The translations under genes and the position numbers were made by a program. From an uncultured Collinsella sp. (GTDB lineage Bacteria; Actinomycetota; Coriobacteriia; Coriobacteriales; Coriobacteriaceae): a stretch of DNA of 46,222 nucleotides. The notes beneath the pieces were generated by a model. It searched no databases. It saw only the letters and a program-made list of their open reading frames with translations, and was not told the DNA's origin. The DNA lies in NCBI GenBank assembly GCA_900540095.1, contig UQEO01000003.1:1-46222 (forward strand), in the 5' to 3' direction. Every line of letters starts with the position of its first letter. The first letter of the stretch is position 1. This document shows positions 32,121 to 39,966 of this stretch, piece after piece.

Positions 32121-32150
32121 ATGATAGCGCGAACACACAACGACGTTCAA
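32121..32150 (-). promoter_or_regulatory. feoAB promoter
   Basis: Minus strand: -35 TTGAAC, 18-bp spacer, -10 TATCAT. The predicted start falls at about 32114, immediately before the GGTTAGCC repeats. Confidence 0.6.
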
Positions 32151-32189
32151 TCGACAGATCGGTGCGATGGGGACAGGCAGGAGAGTTCA

Positions 32190-32400
32190 GGGCCATAGTT
32201 TCCCGATGAGGCCTCTCGGGGAAACTACATCCCAGAATTCTGGCTCGAAACGGGATATGGTTTCCCTAACAGGCCTCTTACGGAAAATGCATCCCAGAAT
32301 CCCCGCTCGAAACGGGACGCGCTTTCCCAGTCGAGGCCCTATGGGAAACTGCGTCCCACCTTGAAAGGCAAAACTGGGACGCAGTTTCCGGGCGGGGCAT
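32190..32400. repeat. 62-bp tandem repeats forming an array of seven alternating 15-mers
   Basis: Three full 62-bp units start at 32190, 32252 and 32314, and a partial fourth at 32376. Each unit has GGGA-N4-GTTTCCC, 14 bases containing AGGCC(T/C), the inverted copy GGGAAAC-N4-TCCC, then 18 bases. Seven 15-mers therefore alternate in orientation at strict 29/33-bp steps. Consensus GGGAYGYAGTTTCCC. The last two form a perfect 14-bp hairpin. No gene, T-run or promoter is visible. Together with the feoAB promoter and the palindrome at 32410, this accounts for the 473-base gap 32031-32503. Confidence 0.85.
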
Positions 32401-32409
32401 CAAAAACGA

Positions 32410-32476
32410 AGTTGCGGTGGAATAGTTCCTGGATGGGCTGGTTGATGCCCCAGATCGGAGCTATTTCACCGCAAGT
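32410..32476 (-). terminator. Degenerate copy of the GCGGTGGAATAG palindrome
   Basis: Left arm AGTTGCGGTGGAATAGTTCC is identical to that at 28271; the right arm (32457-32476) pairs imperfectly. It lies upstream of feoAB and 27 bp past the esterase stop on the minus strand, so it may terminate the esterase transcript only if that gene reads toward it; position makes this uncertain. Confidence 0.45.
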
Positions 32477-32503
32477 TATTGAAGGGCTGGGATGCCCGTC
32501 CTC

Positions 32504-33403
32504 TTACAGATGGCGCTCCAGGAAGCGGAAGGCTAGGCGGATCCAGGGGCGGACCGCCACCTGCTTGTCCTCGTTGTCGACCGCGGTGTTGGCGTTGCCG
32601 AGCGAAAGGCCGTGACCACCCTGGTCGAAGACGTGCATCTCGCATGCAACGCCCTCCTCGGCCATGCGCTGCGCAAACGGGTAGACCTGCGCGATCGGCG
32701 CCGTCTTGTCGTCGGACACGCCCCACACAAAGGTCGGTGGCATCTGACGCGAAACATGCGTGGTGGGGCAGATGTCGGCCAGATGCTCGTCAGTTGCCTC
32801 GCCGCCCGTCACCATCGACAGGTAGTCGTTGAGCAAATCGCGTCCCGTCTTGCCGCCCGTCTTGGGCACACGCAAGTCAATGCGCGGATCGCGCGTCTGC
32901 ATGTCACGCACATAGGCAAAGTCGAGCAATGGATAGCCCAGCACCACGGCATCGGGACGAATGTCGTCCGGACGCGCCCCTGCCAAGCCCGCGAAGGGAC
33001 CAGTCTTCCATTGCGTTGCCAGCGAAGCACAGATCATGCCGCCCGCCGAGAATCCCACGACGCACACACGCTTAGGATCGACATGCCACTCGTCGGCGTT
33101 GGCGCGCACCGTGGCGACCATCTTGGCAAGATCTGCCTGCGGGTGCGGAAAGCTCACGTCACCCGTAGAACTCGTGACATAGTTGAGCACAAAGGTCTGG
33201 TAACCGTGATCCAAAAACGCAAACGCCACCGGGTCCTGCTCGTGCGGAGCGATATGCGTAAACCCGCCTCCGCCGCAGATGATCACCGCGGGGCGGCGGC
33301 CATTGGGCTTGTCGGGCAGCGGCTCGGCACCCAAATACGTAAACGTCGCCGGATATTCCTCGGTCGGCTCCTCGCCCCACAGCGCATGGTTCTCGACAAT
33401 CAT
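32504..33403 (-). CDS. Alpha/beta-hydrolase (BD-FAE/esterase-lipase type)
   Basis: Probable carboxylic-ester hydrolase. From ATG 33403 (AAGGGAG upstream) it has 299 residues. CGGGGFTH at 43-50 forms the oxyanion hole, GFSAGG at 117-122 carries nucleophile Ser119, Asp231 or Asp232 (GVSDDKTAP) and His264 (GGHGLSLG) complete the triad. No signal peptide, so cytosolic; deacetylation of imported sugars is a typical role but is inferred. The frame extends to 33610 without homology there. Divergent from the PTS gene. Confidence 0.88.
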   Translation of the reverse strand: MIVENHALWGEEPTEEYPATFTYLGAEPLPDKPNGRRPAVIICGGGGFTHIAPHEQDPVAFAFLDHGYQTFVLNYVTSSTGDVSFPHPQADLAKMVATVRANADEWHVDPKRVCVVGFSAGGMICASLATQWKTGPFAGLAGARPDDIRPDAVVLGYPLLDFAYVRDMQTRDPRIDLRVPKTGGKTGRDLLNDYLSMVTGGEATDEHLADICPTTHVSRQMPPTFVWGVSDDKTAPIAQVYPFAQRMAEEGVACEMHVFDQGGHGLSLGNANTAVDNEDKQVAVRPWIRLAFRFLERHL

Positions 33404-33529
33404 ATGTGCTCCCTTCGCGCAAATTATGCGCCCTTGTTTTTCGCCTTCAAGCGTACCCCACTTGAACCCGTGGCGCAGAAACACTCCGGCAATAAGTTTC
33501 CCTTCAACTGATATATCACATAATCCCAG

Positions 33530-33558
33530 TTCAGAGGTATCGTTGAGCAGCGTAAAAT
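33530..33558 (+). promoter_or_regulatory. Candidate promoter of the EIIA gene
   Basis: -35 TTCAGA, 17-bp spacer, -10 TAAAAT. Predicted start about 33565, leaving an 80-base leader with a palindromic site. Confidence 0.4.
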
Positions 33559-33586
33559 AGGGGCGTTGACCAAGCCGCGAAACACA

Positions 33587-33604
33587 TGCGAAACGTTTCC
33601 GGCA
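33587..33604. promoter_or_regulatory. LacI/CcpA-type palindrome before the EIIA gene
   Basis: TGCGAAACGTTTCCGGCA contains the perfect 10-bp palindrome GAAACGTTTC with a central CG, the mark of LacI-family operators including catabolite-responsive elements. It lies in the leader, where binding would block transcription. Confidence 0.45.
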
Positions 33605-33646
33605 AACCAAACGCGCGATATGCGCCTATTTAAGTTGGAGGCAACT

Positions 33647-34210
33647 ATGGGTCTGCTCGATTCGCTTAAGTCCACCTTCACCTCGACCGGCGAGGCGTCC
33701 GTTCCGCCCGCAGCAAGCTTCGCTACCCGCGAAGGCGTCATCTACGCCCCCGTCAACGGCGTGCTCGTCAACCTGGACGAGGTTCCCGACGAGACGATCG
33801 CCTCGGGCATGCTTGGCCAGGGCTATGGCATCGAGCCCATTACCGGCACCATCTATGCGCCCGCCAACGGCCGCATCGGCGCCACCACTGTCACCAACCA
33901 CTCCATCGGCATGATCACCGAGGACGGTCTTCGCGTGTTCATCCATGTTGGCCTGGGCACCGTGGAAATGAACGGCAAGGGTTTTGCCCGCTTTGTCGAG
34001 ATGGGCGATGTGGTCAAGGCAGGCCAGCCGCTCATCAGCTTCGACCGCGAGGCCATTAAGGCCGCTGGTCACGAGGACATCGTGACCGTCATCGTCTCCG
34101 AGCTCGATCGTCTTAAGAGCATCGACCATGTCGGCGAGTCCGGAACGCTTATCGGCGGCAACCCGCTCGTCAAGCTTGGCGACCCGCTGCTGGTAGCCAA
34201 GACCAAGTAG
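33647..34210 (+). CDS. PTS glucose-type EIIA protein (Crr-like)
   Basis: Phosphocarrier between HPr and sugar-specific EIIB/EIIC. From ATG 33647 (TTGGAGG upstream) it has 187 residues: PVNGVLVNLDEVPDE at 36-50, His85 in TNHSIGM and the phosphorylated His100 in FIHVGLGTVEMNGKGF. It is a stand-alone domain; no EIIBC gene is nearby, so it may serve distant permeases. It could also regulate, as in enteric bacteria, but the sequence does not show this. Confidence 0.93.
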   Translation: MGLLDSLKSTFTSTGEASVPPAASFATREGVIYAPVNGVLVNLDEVPDETIASGMLGQGYGIEPITGTIYAPANGRIGATTVTNHSIGMITEDGLRVFIHVGLGTVEMNGKGFARFVEMGDVVKAGQPLISFDREAIKAAGHEDIVTVIVSELDRLKSIDHVGESGTLIGGNPLVKLGDPLLVAKTK

Positions 34211-34248
34211 CCAGGCCCCGCACCACACAGCCAAAAGGCACCTCGTCG

Positions 34249-34282
34249 AGCGCCCACGACCATTAGGCCGCGGGCGCTTTTC
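34249..34282 (+). terminator. Terminator of the EIIA gene
   Basis: AGCGCCC / GGGCGCT stem followed by TTTCGTTTG, 39 bp after the stop. Confidence 0.75.
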
Positions 34283-34391
34283 GTTTGAAAAACCATCCCG
34301 CCAATGCCTTATCTGTATAGCCCAAATGAGCCGAGCTGCTAGAATATCGAACTGTATGGATAACTATCATTCAACCGTTATGGGAGGATAC

Positions 34392-35795
34392 GTGAACCGC
34401 ACCAAAATCGCGCAGCTCTATGCCGATGCCGAGTCGCTCGGCGGCCAAACCGTCACCGTCGCCGGCTGGGTCAAGTCCGTCCGCGACATGAAGAACTTTG
34501 GCTTTGTTACGCTCAACGACGGCAGCTGCTTCCGCGACCTGCAGGTCGTCATGAACCGCGAGGCACTCGACAACTACGACGAAATCGCACATCAAAACGT
34601 CTCGGCCGCACTCATTTGCACCGGCACCGTCAAACTGACCCCCGATGCACCCCAGCCTTTCGAGCTTTCTGCCACTTCCATCGAGGTCGAGGGCACGAGC
34701 GCCCCGGATTACCCGCTGCAGAAGAAGCGCGCAACCGTCGAGTTCCTGCGCACCCAGCAGCACCTGCGCCCGCGCACCAACCTGTTCCGCGCCGTGTTCC
34801 GCATCCGCTCTGTCGCGGCTGCCGCCATCCACCGCTTCTTCCAGGAGCAGGGTTTTGTCTACGTCAACACCCCCATCATCACCACGAGTGACTGCGAAGG
34901 CGCCGGCGAGATGTTCCGCGTGACCACGCTCGACCCCAAAAATCCGCCCCTCACCGAGTCCGGCGAGGTCGACTGGAGCCAGGACTTCTTTGGCAAGCAT
35001 GCGAGCCTCACCGTGTCCGGCCAGCTCAATGCCGAGAACTTTGCCATGGCCTTTGGCGACGTGTACACCTTTGGTCCCACCTTCCGCGCCGAGAACTCCA
35101 ACACCACGCGCCACGCCGCCGAGTTTTGGATGATCGAGCCCGAGATGGCCTTTGCCGACCTTAACGACTACATGGACAACGCCGAGGCCATGCTCAAGTA
35201 TGTCCTCAAGGACGTTATGGCAACCTGCCCCGACGAGCTCAATATGCTCAACAAGTTTGTGGACAAGGGTCTGCTCGAGCGCCTGGACCATGTCGCCAAC
35301 TCCGACTTTGCCCGCGTTACCTACACCGAGGCCGTCGAGATCCTGGAGCAGGCAGTCGCTGCTGGCCACCAGTTTGATTACCCCGTCAGCTGGGGCATCG
35401 ACCTGCAGACCGAGCACGAGCGCTTCCTGACCGAGGAGCACTTTAAGCGCCCGACCTTCGTGACCGACTACCCGGCCGAGATCAAGGCGTTCTACATGCG
35501 CATGAACGAGGACGGCAAGACCGTCGCCGCCGCCGACTGCCTGGTTCCCGGTATCGGCGAGATTATCGGCGGCTCCCAGCGCGAGGAGCGCCTGGATCTG
35601 CTCGAGGCCCGCATCAAGGACCTGGGCATGAATCCCGAGCAGTACAAGTACTACCTTGACCTGCGCCGCTACGGTTCCTGCAAGCACGCCGGCTACGGTC
35701 TGGGCTTCGAGCGCTTGGTCATGTATCTGACCGGCGTGGGCAACATCCGCGACGTCCTGCCGCACCCGCGCACCGTGGGCAACGCCGACTTCTAA
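34392..35795 (+). CDS. asnS: Asparaginyl-tRNA synthetase
   Basis: Charges tRNA-Asn; class IIb synthetase. From GTG 34392 (GGGAGG five bases upstream) it has 467 residues, matching the E. coli length. N-terminal OB-fold (VTVAGWVKSVRDMKNFGFVTL), motif 2 with TFRAENSNTTRHAAEFWMIE, and motif 3 with GYGLGFERLVMYLTG are intact. The frame from 34326 adds 22 non-conserved codons. Flanked by terminators, so monocistronic. Its presence means Asn-tRNA need not depend on the amidotransferase route. Confidence 0.96.
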   Translation: MNRTKIAQLYADAESLGGQTVTVAGWVKSVRDMKNFGFVTLNDGSCFRDLQVVMNREALDNYDEIAHQNVSAALICTGTVKLTPDAPQPFELSATSIEVEGTSAPDYPLQKKRATVEFLRTQQHLRPRTNLFRAVFRIRSVAAAAIHRFFQEQGFVYVNTPIITTSDCEGAGEMFRVTTLDPKNPPLTESGEVDWSQDFFGKHASLTVSGQLNAENFAMAFGDVYTFGPTFRAENSNTTRHAAEFWMIEPEMAFADLNDYMDNAEAMLKYVLKDVMATCPDELNMLNKFVDKGLLERLDHVANSDFARVTYTEAVEILEQAVAAGHQFDYPVSWGIDLQTEHERFLTEEHFKRPTFVTDYPAEIKAFYMRMNEDGKTVAAADCLVPGIGEIIGGSQREERLDLLEARIKDLGMNPEQYKYYLDLRRYGSCKHAGYGLGFERLVMYLTGVGNIRDVLPHPRTVGNADF

Positions 35796-35845
35796 TCGTC
35801 GGACGCTAGCTCGCGTCGCCACACGCCAACGCTCATCGCATAAGC

Positions 35846-35877
35846 GTCTCTCGACATCCGGCGAGAGACCCTTTTTT
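35846..35877 (+). terminator. Terminator of asnS
   Basis: Perfect stem GTCTCTCG / CGAGAGAC with an 8-base loop, then CCTTTTTTC. The remaining bases up to 36053 show nothing further. Confidence 0.9.
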
Positions 35878-36053
35878 CAACAGCATCCGTCAAGCTTTTG
35901 GCAAGTTTTTGGTCAGTCGAGCAGGGCTGTTGAAAACTCGACCCGCCGTTTGCCGACGACTACCGACCGCCCAGAGCGCCCTGCGCCCCTGGGAAAGCCC
36001 CACGTCCTAGGCTCCATACCGTCGCCACCCAAAACGGAAAGGACGTGGGCACC

Positions 36054-36839
36054 ATGACCGAAGCCGCTGTTGAAACCTACGACACCACGACGAGAGGCGC
36101 CGCCTCGATGGCAGCCTATCGCGCCGTTCGAATCCTGCAACTATTAAGCGAAAACACCGGCGAGGACAAGGCCATGCTTTCCGATGAGTTGATCCAGCGC
36201 CTCGCCCATCCCGACGACCCCGCCCGCATGCCCATCTCGGCGGCGCGGCGCAGCATCTACACCGCCATCTCCGCGCTTCGCCATGCCGGATACGAAATTG
36301 AGTACAAACGCGGCGTGGGCTACAAACTTCTTACCCGCCCGCTCACCGATGAAGAGATCATCCGGCTCCACGGTATGGTCATGCGCAACCGCTCCACGCC
36401 TATCGCTATCCGCAAGCGCATGGCGCAGCACTTAGTTGCCATGGCGAGCGCCGACGTTCGCGGCTACCTCGATACACCCGAACCCGCTCCAAGCGCAGAC
36501 AGCAAGGCTACCAAGGCAACACGCACGCCCATCAAGCGCATCGACACGTGCGAGCTCGTCGAGCAGGCCATCGACCACGGAACCACGGTGAGTTTTGATA
36601 TTTCGAGCGTCACGACACGCGGCGAAACCGAAGCAGCACGGATGACACTCCGCCCCTTTGCCATCAGGCAGCGCGATGGCATCTCGTATCTGCTGGGAAC
36701 GGTCTACGACGCCCGAGGCACCGACGATACGCTGCGCACCGTCGAGATCGCCCGTATGAGGAACGTCAGCACGCGCCTGCTCGACGGCAAGAAGCTCTTC
36801 GCCGCCCTGGACGAGGACGACGCCTCCTCCGCCGCATAA
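36054..36839 (+). CDS. HTH/WYL-type transcriptional regulator
   Basis: 261 residues from ATG 36054 (AAAGGA 10 bases upstream). Residues about 22-95 form a winged helix (ISAARRSIYTAISALRHAGYEIEY, the final GVGYKLL being the wing). The C-terminal part (about 170-245) contains MTLRPFAIRQRDGISYLLG and TVEIARMRNV, resembling the WYL ligand-sensing domain, though the W-Y-L triad is not strict. Its target may be the ABC genes downstream, but this is only proximity. In-frame GTG at 36045 is the alternative start. Confidence 0.8.
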   Translation: MTEAAVETYDTTTRGAASMAAYRAVRILQLLSENTGEDKAMLSDELIQRLAHPDDPARMPISAARRSIYTAISALRHAGYEIEYKRGVGYKLLTRPLTDEEIIRLHGMVMRNRSTPIAIRKRMAQHLVAMASADVRGYLDTPEPAPSADSKATKATRTPIKRIDTCELVEQAIDHGTTVSFDISSVTTRGETEAARMTLRPFAIRQRDGISYLLGTVYDARGTDDTLRTVEIARMRNVSTRLLDGKKLFAALDEDDASSAA

Positions 36840-36908
36840 GACCCTCCGCCGCCCATTCGACTACCCGTACCGCCCATCCGATTCTGTATTAAAAAACCCG
36901 CCAGGCTG

Positions 36909-36967
36909 TTGTAAAAATGGGCATCAGCGCTACTATAGTTCCACTTGCACTTTGTCCCAGTGCAGTG
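36909..36967 (+). promoter_or_regulatory. Promoter and inverted repeat before the ABC operon
   Basis: -35 TTGTAA (36909-36914), 16-bp spacer, -10 TACTAT (36931-36936). Just downstream, CACTTGCACT / AGTGCAGTG (36942-36967) forms an imperfect inverted repeat, a candidate operator at the transcription start. Confidence 0.45.
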
Positions 36968-36999
36968 TTTCCAGCCATTTTTATACTGGGGGTAATGAT

Positions 37000-37980
37000 A
37001 TGAAGGACATCACCATCAGCCGCAGGAGCCTTCTGGTCTCCGCCGGCCTGCTCGCGCTCGCCCCGCTCGCCGGATGCGGCGGCAACTCTGGTTCCGGCTC
37101 TGCTGCCGCCGGTTCCGACTACACCATCGGCGTTCTGCAGCTCACCGAGCACTCCGCACTCGATGCCGCCAACGACGGCTTTGTCAAGGCCATCAAGGAG
37201 AGCGGCCTTAAGGTCAAGATTGACCAGAAGAACGCCCAGAACGACCAGTCCACGTGTAAGTCCATTGCCGACAAGTTTGTGGGCGACAACGTCAACCTGA
37301 TTTATGCCATCGCCACACCCGCCGCGCAGGCTGCCGCCGGCGCCACGGCCGATATCCCCATCGTGGGCTGTGCCATCACCGACTACGCCGCCTCCGGCCT
37401 GGTACAGGACAACGACAAGCCGGGCACCAACGTCACGGGCGCTTCCGACCTCACCCCGGTCGCCGAGCAGCTCGAGATGATGCAGAAGGTCCTGCCCGAC
37501 GTAAAGAAGGTCGGCCTACTCTACTGCACCGCCGAGTCCAACTCCGACGTCCAGATCAAGGCCGCCAAGAAAGAGCTCGACAAGCTGGGCCTCGAGTACA
37601 CTGACTTCACCGTCTCGAGCTCCAACGAGATTCAGTCCGTCGTCGAGTCTGCCGTGGGCAAGGTCGACGCGCTGTACTCCCCCACCGACAACACCATCGC
37701 CGCGGGTGCCTCGCAGGTCGGCCAGATCTGCAAGGAGAACAAGCTCCCCTTCGTGACTGGCGAGGAGGGCATGTGCAAGGCCGGCGGCCTGTTCACCCTC
37801 TCCATCAACTACGAGGATCTGGGCTACGCCGCAGGCGAGATGGCCGTCAAGATCCTGAAGGGCGAAGCCAAGCCCGAGGACATGGCGATCAAGCACCTCT
37901 CAAGCAAGGACCTGGTCGTCGTCAAGAACGACGAAATGGCCGAGGCCCTGGGCATCGACCTTTCCGCCCTGGACGCGTAA
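37000..37980 (+). CDS. ABC transporter substrate-binding lipoprotein (TrpX/ABC_sub_bind family)
   Basis: 326 residues from ATG 37000. Lipobox LAGC with Cys26 follows a short hydrophobic helix. SRRSLL at residues 8-13 resembles a twin-arginine motif, so export may be by Tat. The mature part has the two-lobe pattern of the PF04392-like family (IGVLQLTEHSALDAANDGF, then TPAAQAAAGAT, SPTDNTIAAGA). Members import tryptophan or other aromatic compounds (TrpXYZ-like), but substrate is not determined here. Permease and ATPase genes follow. Confidence 0.87.
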   Translation: MKDITISRRSLLVSAGLLALAPLAGCGGNSGSGSAAAGSDYTIGVLQLTEHSALDAANDGFVKAIKESGLKVKIDQKNAQNDQSTCKSIADKFVGDNVNLIYAIATPAAQAAAGATADIPIVGCAITDYAASGLVQDNDKPGTNVTGASDLTPVAEQLEMMQKVLPDVKKVGLLYCTAESNSDVQIKAAKKELDKLGLEYTDFTVSSSNEIQSVVESAVGKVDALYSPTDNTIAAGASQVGQICKENKLPFVTGEEGMCKAGGLFTLSINYEDLGYAAGEMAVKILKGEAKPEDMAIKHLSSKDLVVVKNDEMAEALGIDLSALDA

Positions 37981-38050
37981 TGCCATACGCAGCATGCGTC
38001 TAGAGCCCGTGCTCGCGCTTTAGCCGCGTTATTCAATATCTGAGCCACAG

Positions 38051-38088
38051 GGGCGGGCGCTGTAGACCGGCGTCCGCCCTGCTTGTTT
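38051..38088 (+). terminator. Partial terminator between binding protein and permease
   Basis: GGGCGGGCGC / GCGTCCGCCC stem (one G-U pair), then TGCTTGTTT. The weak T-run suggests partial termination, giving more binding protein than permease. The remaining bases 37981-38183 hold nothing else I can name. Confidence 0.6.
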
Positions 38089-38183
38089 CAGGTAAAACAA
38101 AACGTCTGTCCGTAACTCTTCTATGCATTGTTACCGCTATTATGGTGAATCACGTGTCCACCCTATCCTAGGAGGTATGAAGC

Positions 38184-39107
38184 ATGCTCATTGCATTGCA
38201 GGGCGCCGTTTCGCAGGGCGTCCTCTGGGGCATTATGGTGCTTGGCGTGTTTATCACGTTCCGCCTGCTCGACATTCCCGATATGACCTGCGACGGCAGC
38301 TTTGCCCTCGGCGGCTGCGTCTGCGCTGTGCTCATCGTCAATAACAACGTCGACCCGCTGTTCGCCGTGCTGGCCGGTATGTGCGCCGGCGCCATCGCGG
38401 GCGCCGTCACGGGCATTCTGACCACCGTCTTTGAGATTCCCGCGATCCTCGCCGGAATCCTCACCCAGATCAGCCTGTGGTCCATCAACCTGCGCATCAT
38501 GGGCAAATCCAATACGCCCATTCTTGCCAAGGGCACCGTGTTTTCGGCCGTCAGCAATATGACCGGCCTGCCGCAGTCCACCGTTGCCATCATCTTGGGC
38601 ATCCTGCTCGCCGTGGCTATCGTTGCCATCCTGTATTGGTTCTTTGGCACCGAGATTGGCTCGGCGCTGCGCGCCACCGGCAACAACGAGTACATGATCC
38701 GCGCCCTGGGCGTCAACACCAACTCCACCAAGATGATCGCCCTCGTGCTCTCCAACGCCCTCATCGGCCTTTCGGGCGCGCTCATCTGCCAGAGCCAAAA
38801 GTATGCCGACATTGGTATGGGCACCGGTGCCATCGTTATCGGTCTTGCCGCCATTGTTATCGGTGAGGTGCTCGGCCGTCTGCTGCCCGGCGGCCTCACG
38901 CAGTTTAGCGTCCGTCTTGCCTCCGCCGTCTTTGGCTCCGTGGTGTACTTCCTTATCCGCGCCATCGTGCTGCAGTTGGGCATGGACGCCAACGACATGA
39001 AGCTGCTTTCCGCCGTAATTGTCGCTGTGGCCCTGTGCGTACCCGTGGTTTGGGAGCGCTATAAGCTCCGCAGCTCCTACACGAAGGGAGATGAGGCAGA
39101 TGCTTAA
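38184..39107 (+). CDS. ABC transporter permease (TrpY-like)
   Basis: 307 residues, about nine hydrophobic helices, with FRLLDIPDMTCDGSFALGG near residues 26-44, typical of the permease partnered with PF04392 binding proteins (COG4120 type). GTEIGSALRATGNN near 158-171 is the EAA-like ATPase-contact loop of the branched-chain-type permeases. AGGAGG precedes ATG. It overlaps the ATPase gene by 8 bases. Confidence 0.88.
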   Translation: MLIALQGAVSQGVLWGIMVLGVFITFRLLDIPDMTCDGSFALGGCVCAVLIVNNNVDPLFAVLAGMCAGAIAGAVTGILTTVFEIPAILAGILTQISLWSINLRIMGKSNTPILAKGTVFSAVSNMTGLPQSTVAIILGILLAVAIVAILYWFFGTEIGSALRATGNNEYMIRALGVNTNSTKMIALVLSNALIGLSGALICQSQKYADIGMGTGAIVIGLAAIVIGEVLGRLLPGGLTQFSVRLASAVFGSVVYFLIRAIVLQLGMDANDMKLLSAVIVAVALCVPVVWERYKLRSSYTKGDEADA

Positions 39108-39894
39108 GCTCTCGCACGTCAAGAAGACCTTTAACAAGGGCACCGTCACCGAGAAGCGCGCGCTCACCGGCGTCGACCTCACCCTGAATGACGGCGACTT
39201 TGTAACCGTGATCGGCGGCAACGGCGCCGGCAAGTCCACGCTGCTCAACATGATCGCCGGCGTGTACCCGCTCGATTCGGGCGTTATTGAGCTCGACGGC
39301 ACCGACATCTCGCGCCTGAGCGAGTCGCAGCGCGCCAAGTACCTGGGCCGCGTGTTTCAGGACCCCATGCGCGGTACCGCTGCCGACATGCAAATCGCCG
39401 AGAACCTGGCCCTCGCCAAGCGTCGCGGCCAGCGTCGCGGCCTTTCGTGGGGCGTCACCAAGGCCGAGAAAGATGAGTACGTTGAGCTGCTCAAGCGCCT
39501 GGACCTTGGTCTGGACACGCGTCTCAACGCCAAGGTCGGCCTGCTCTCGGGCGGCCAGCGCCAGGCACTCACCCTGTTGATGGCCACGCTCACCAGGCCG
39601 CGCCTGCTGCTGCTCGACGAGCACACCGCGGCCCTCGACCCCAAGACGGCCTCTAAGGTGCTCAACCTGACCGAGGAGATCGTCGACGAGAACCACCTGA
39701 CCACGCTCATGGTCACGCACAACATGAACGACGCCATCCGTCTGGGCAACCGTCTGATCATGATGCACGAGGGCCATGTGATCTACGACGTGGCCGGCGA
39801 CGAGAAGAAGTCGCTCACCGTGGCCGACCTGCTGCAGAAGTTCGAGGAGGTCTCGGGCGGCGAGCTCGCCAACGACCGCATGCTGCTGAGCTAA
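39100..39894 (+). CDS. ABC transporter ATP-binding protein (TrpZ-like)
   Basis: 264 residues. Walker A GGNGAGKST at 39-47, Q-loop Gln87, signature LSGGQ at 149-153, Walker B RLLLLDE at 168-174 and the H-loop in MVTHNM. FQDPMRGTAADMQIAENL is characteristic of the COG1101 subfamily that pairs with the upstream permease. ATG 39100 lies within the permease end, after AAGGGAG, so translation is coupled. The open frame from 39019 has no ABC homology before this start. Confidence 0.93.
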   Translation: MLKLSHVKKTFNKGTVTEKRALTGVDLTLNDGDFVTVIGGNGAGKSTLLNMIAGVYPLDSGVIELDGTDISRLSESQRAKYLGRVFQDPMRGTAADMQIAENLALAKRRGQRRGLSWGVTKAEKDEYVELLKRLDLGLDTRLNAKVGLLSGGQRQALTLLMATLTRPRLLLLDEHTAALDPKTASKVLNLTEEIVDENHLTTLMVTHNMNDAIRLGNRLIMMHEGHVIYDVAGDEKKSLTVADLLQKFEEVSGGELANDRMLLS

Positions 39895-39902
39895 CGACCT
39901 AG

Positions 39903-39944
39903 AAAACCACCACAAAGGGGACAGGCACCTTTGTGGTGGTTTTT
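39903..39944 (+). terminator. Repeat-type terminator of the ABC operon
   Basis: Perfect 16-bp stem (AAAACCACCACAAAGG / CCTTTGTGGTGGTTTT) with loop GGACAGGCA and a T-run. Practically identical to 42886-42925. Confidence 0.88.
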
Positions 39945-39966
39945 GTTAAAGAGTAAGGAGACAGCC

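Noticed and set aside
32190..32400. Possible CRISPR array
   Set aside because: Repeats alternate in orientation, spacers are partly conserved and only 14 or 18 bases long, and there are no cas genes.
34371..35822. A 483-codon frame opposite asnS
   Set aside because: Antisense to a complete, recognisable synthetase, with no domain of its own.
35878..36053. tRNA or small RNA gene between asnS and the WYL-type regulator
   Set aside because: No cloverleaf, CCA end or T-loop sequence could be found; likewise in the other intergenic gaps.
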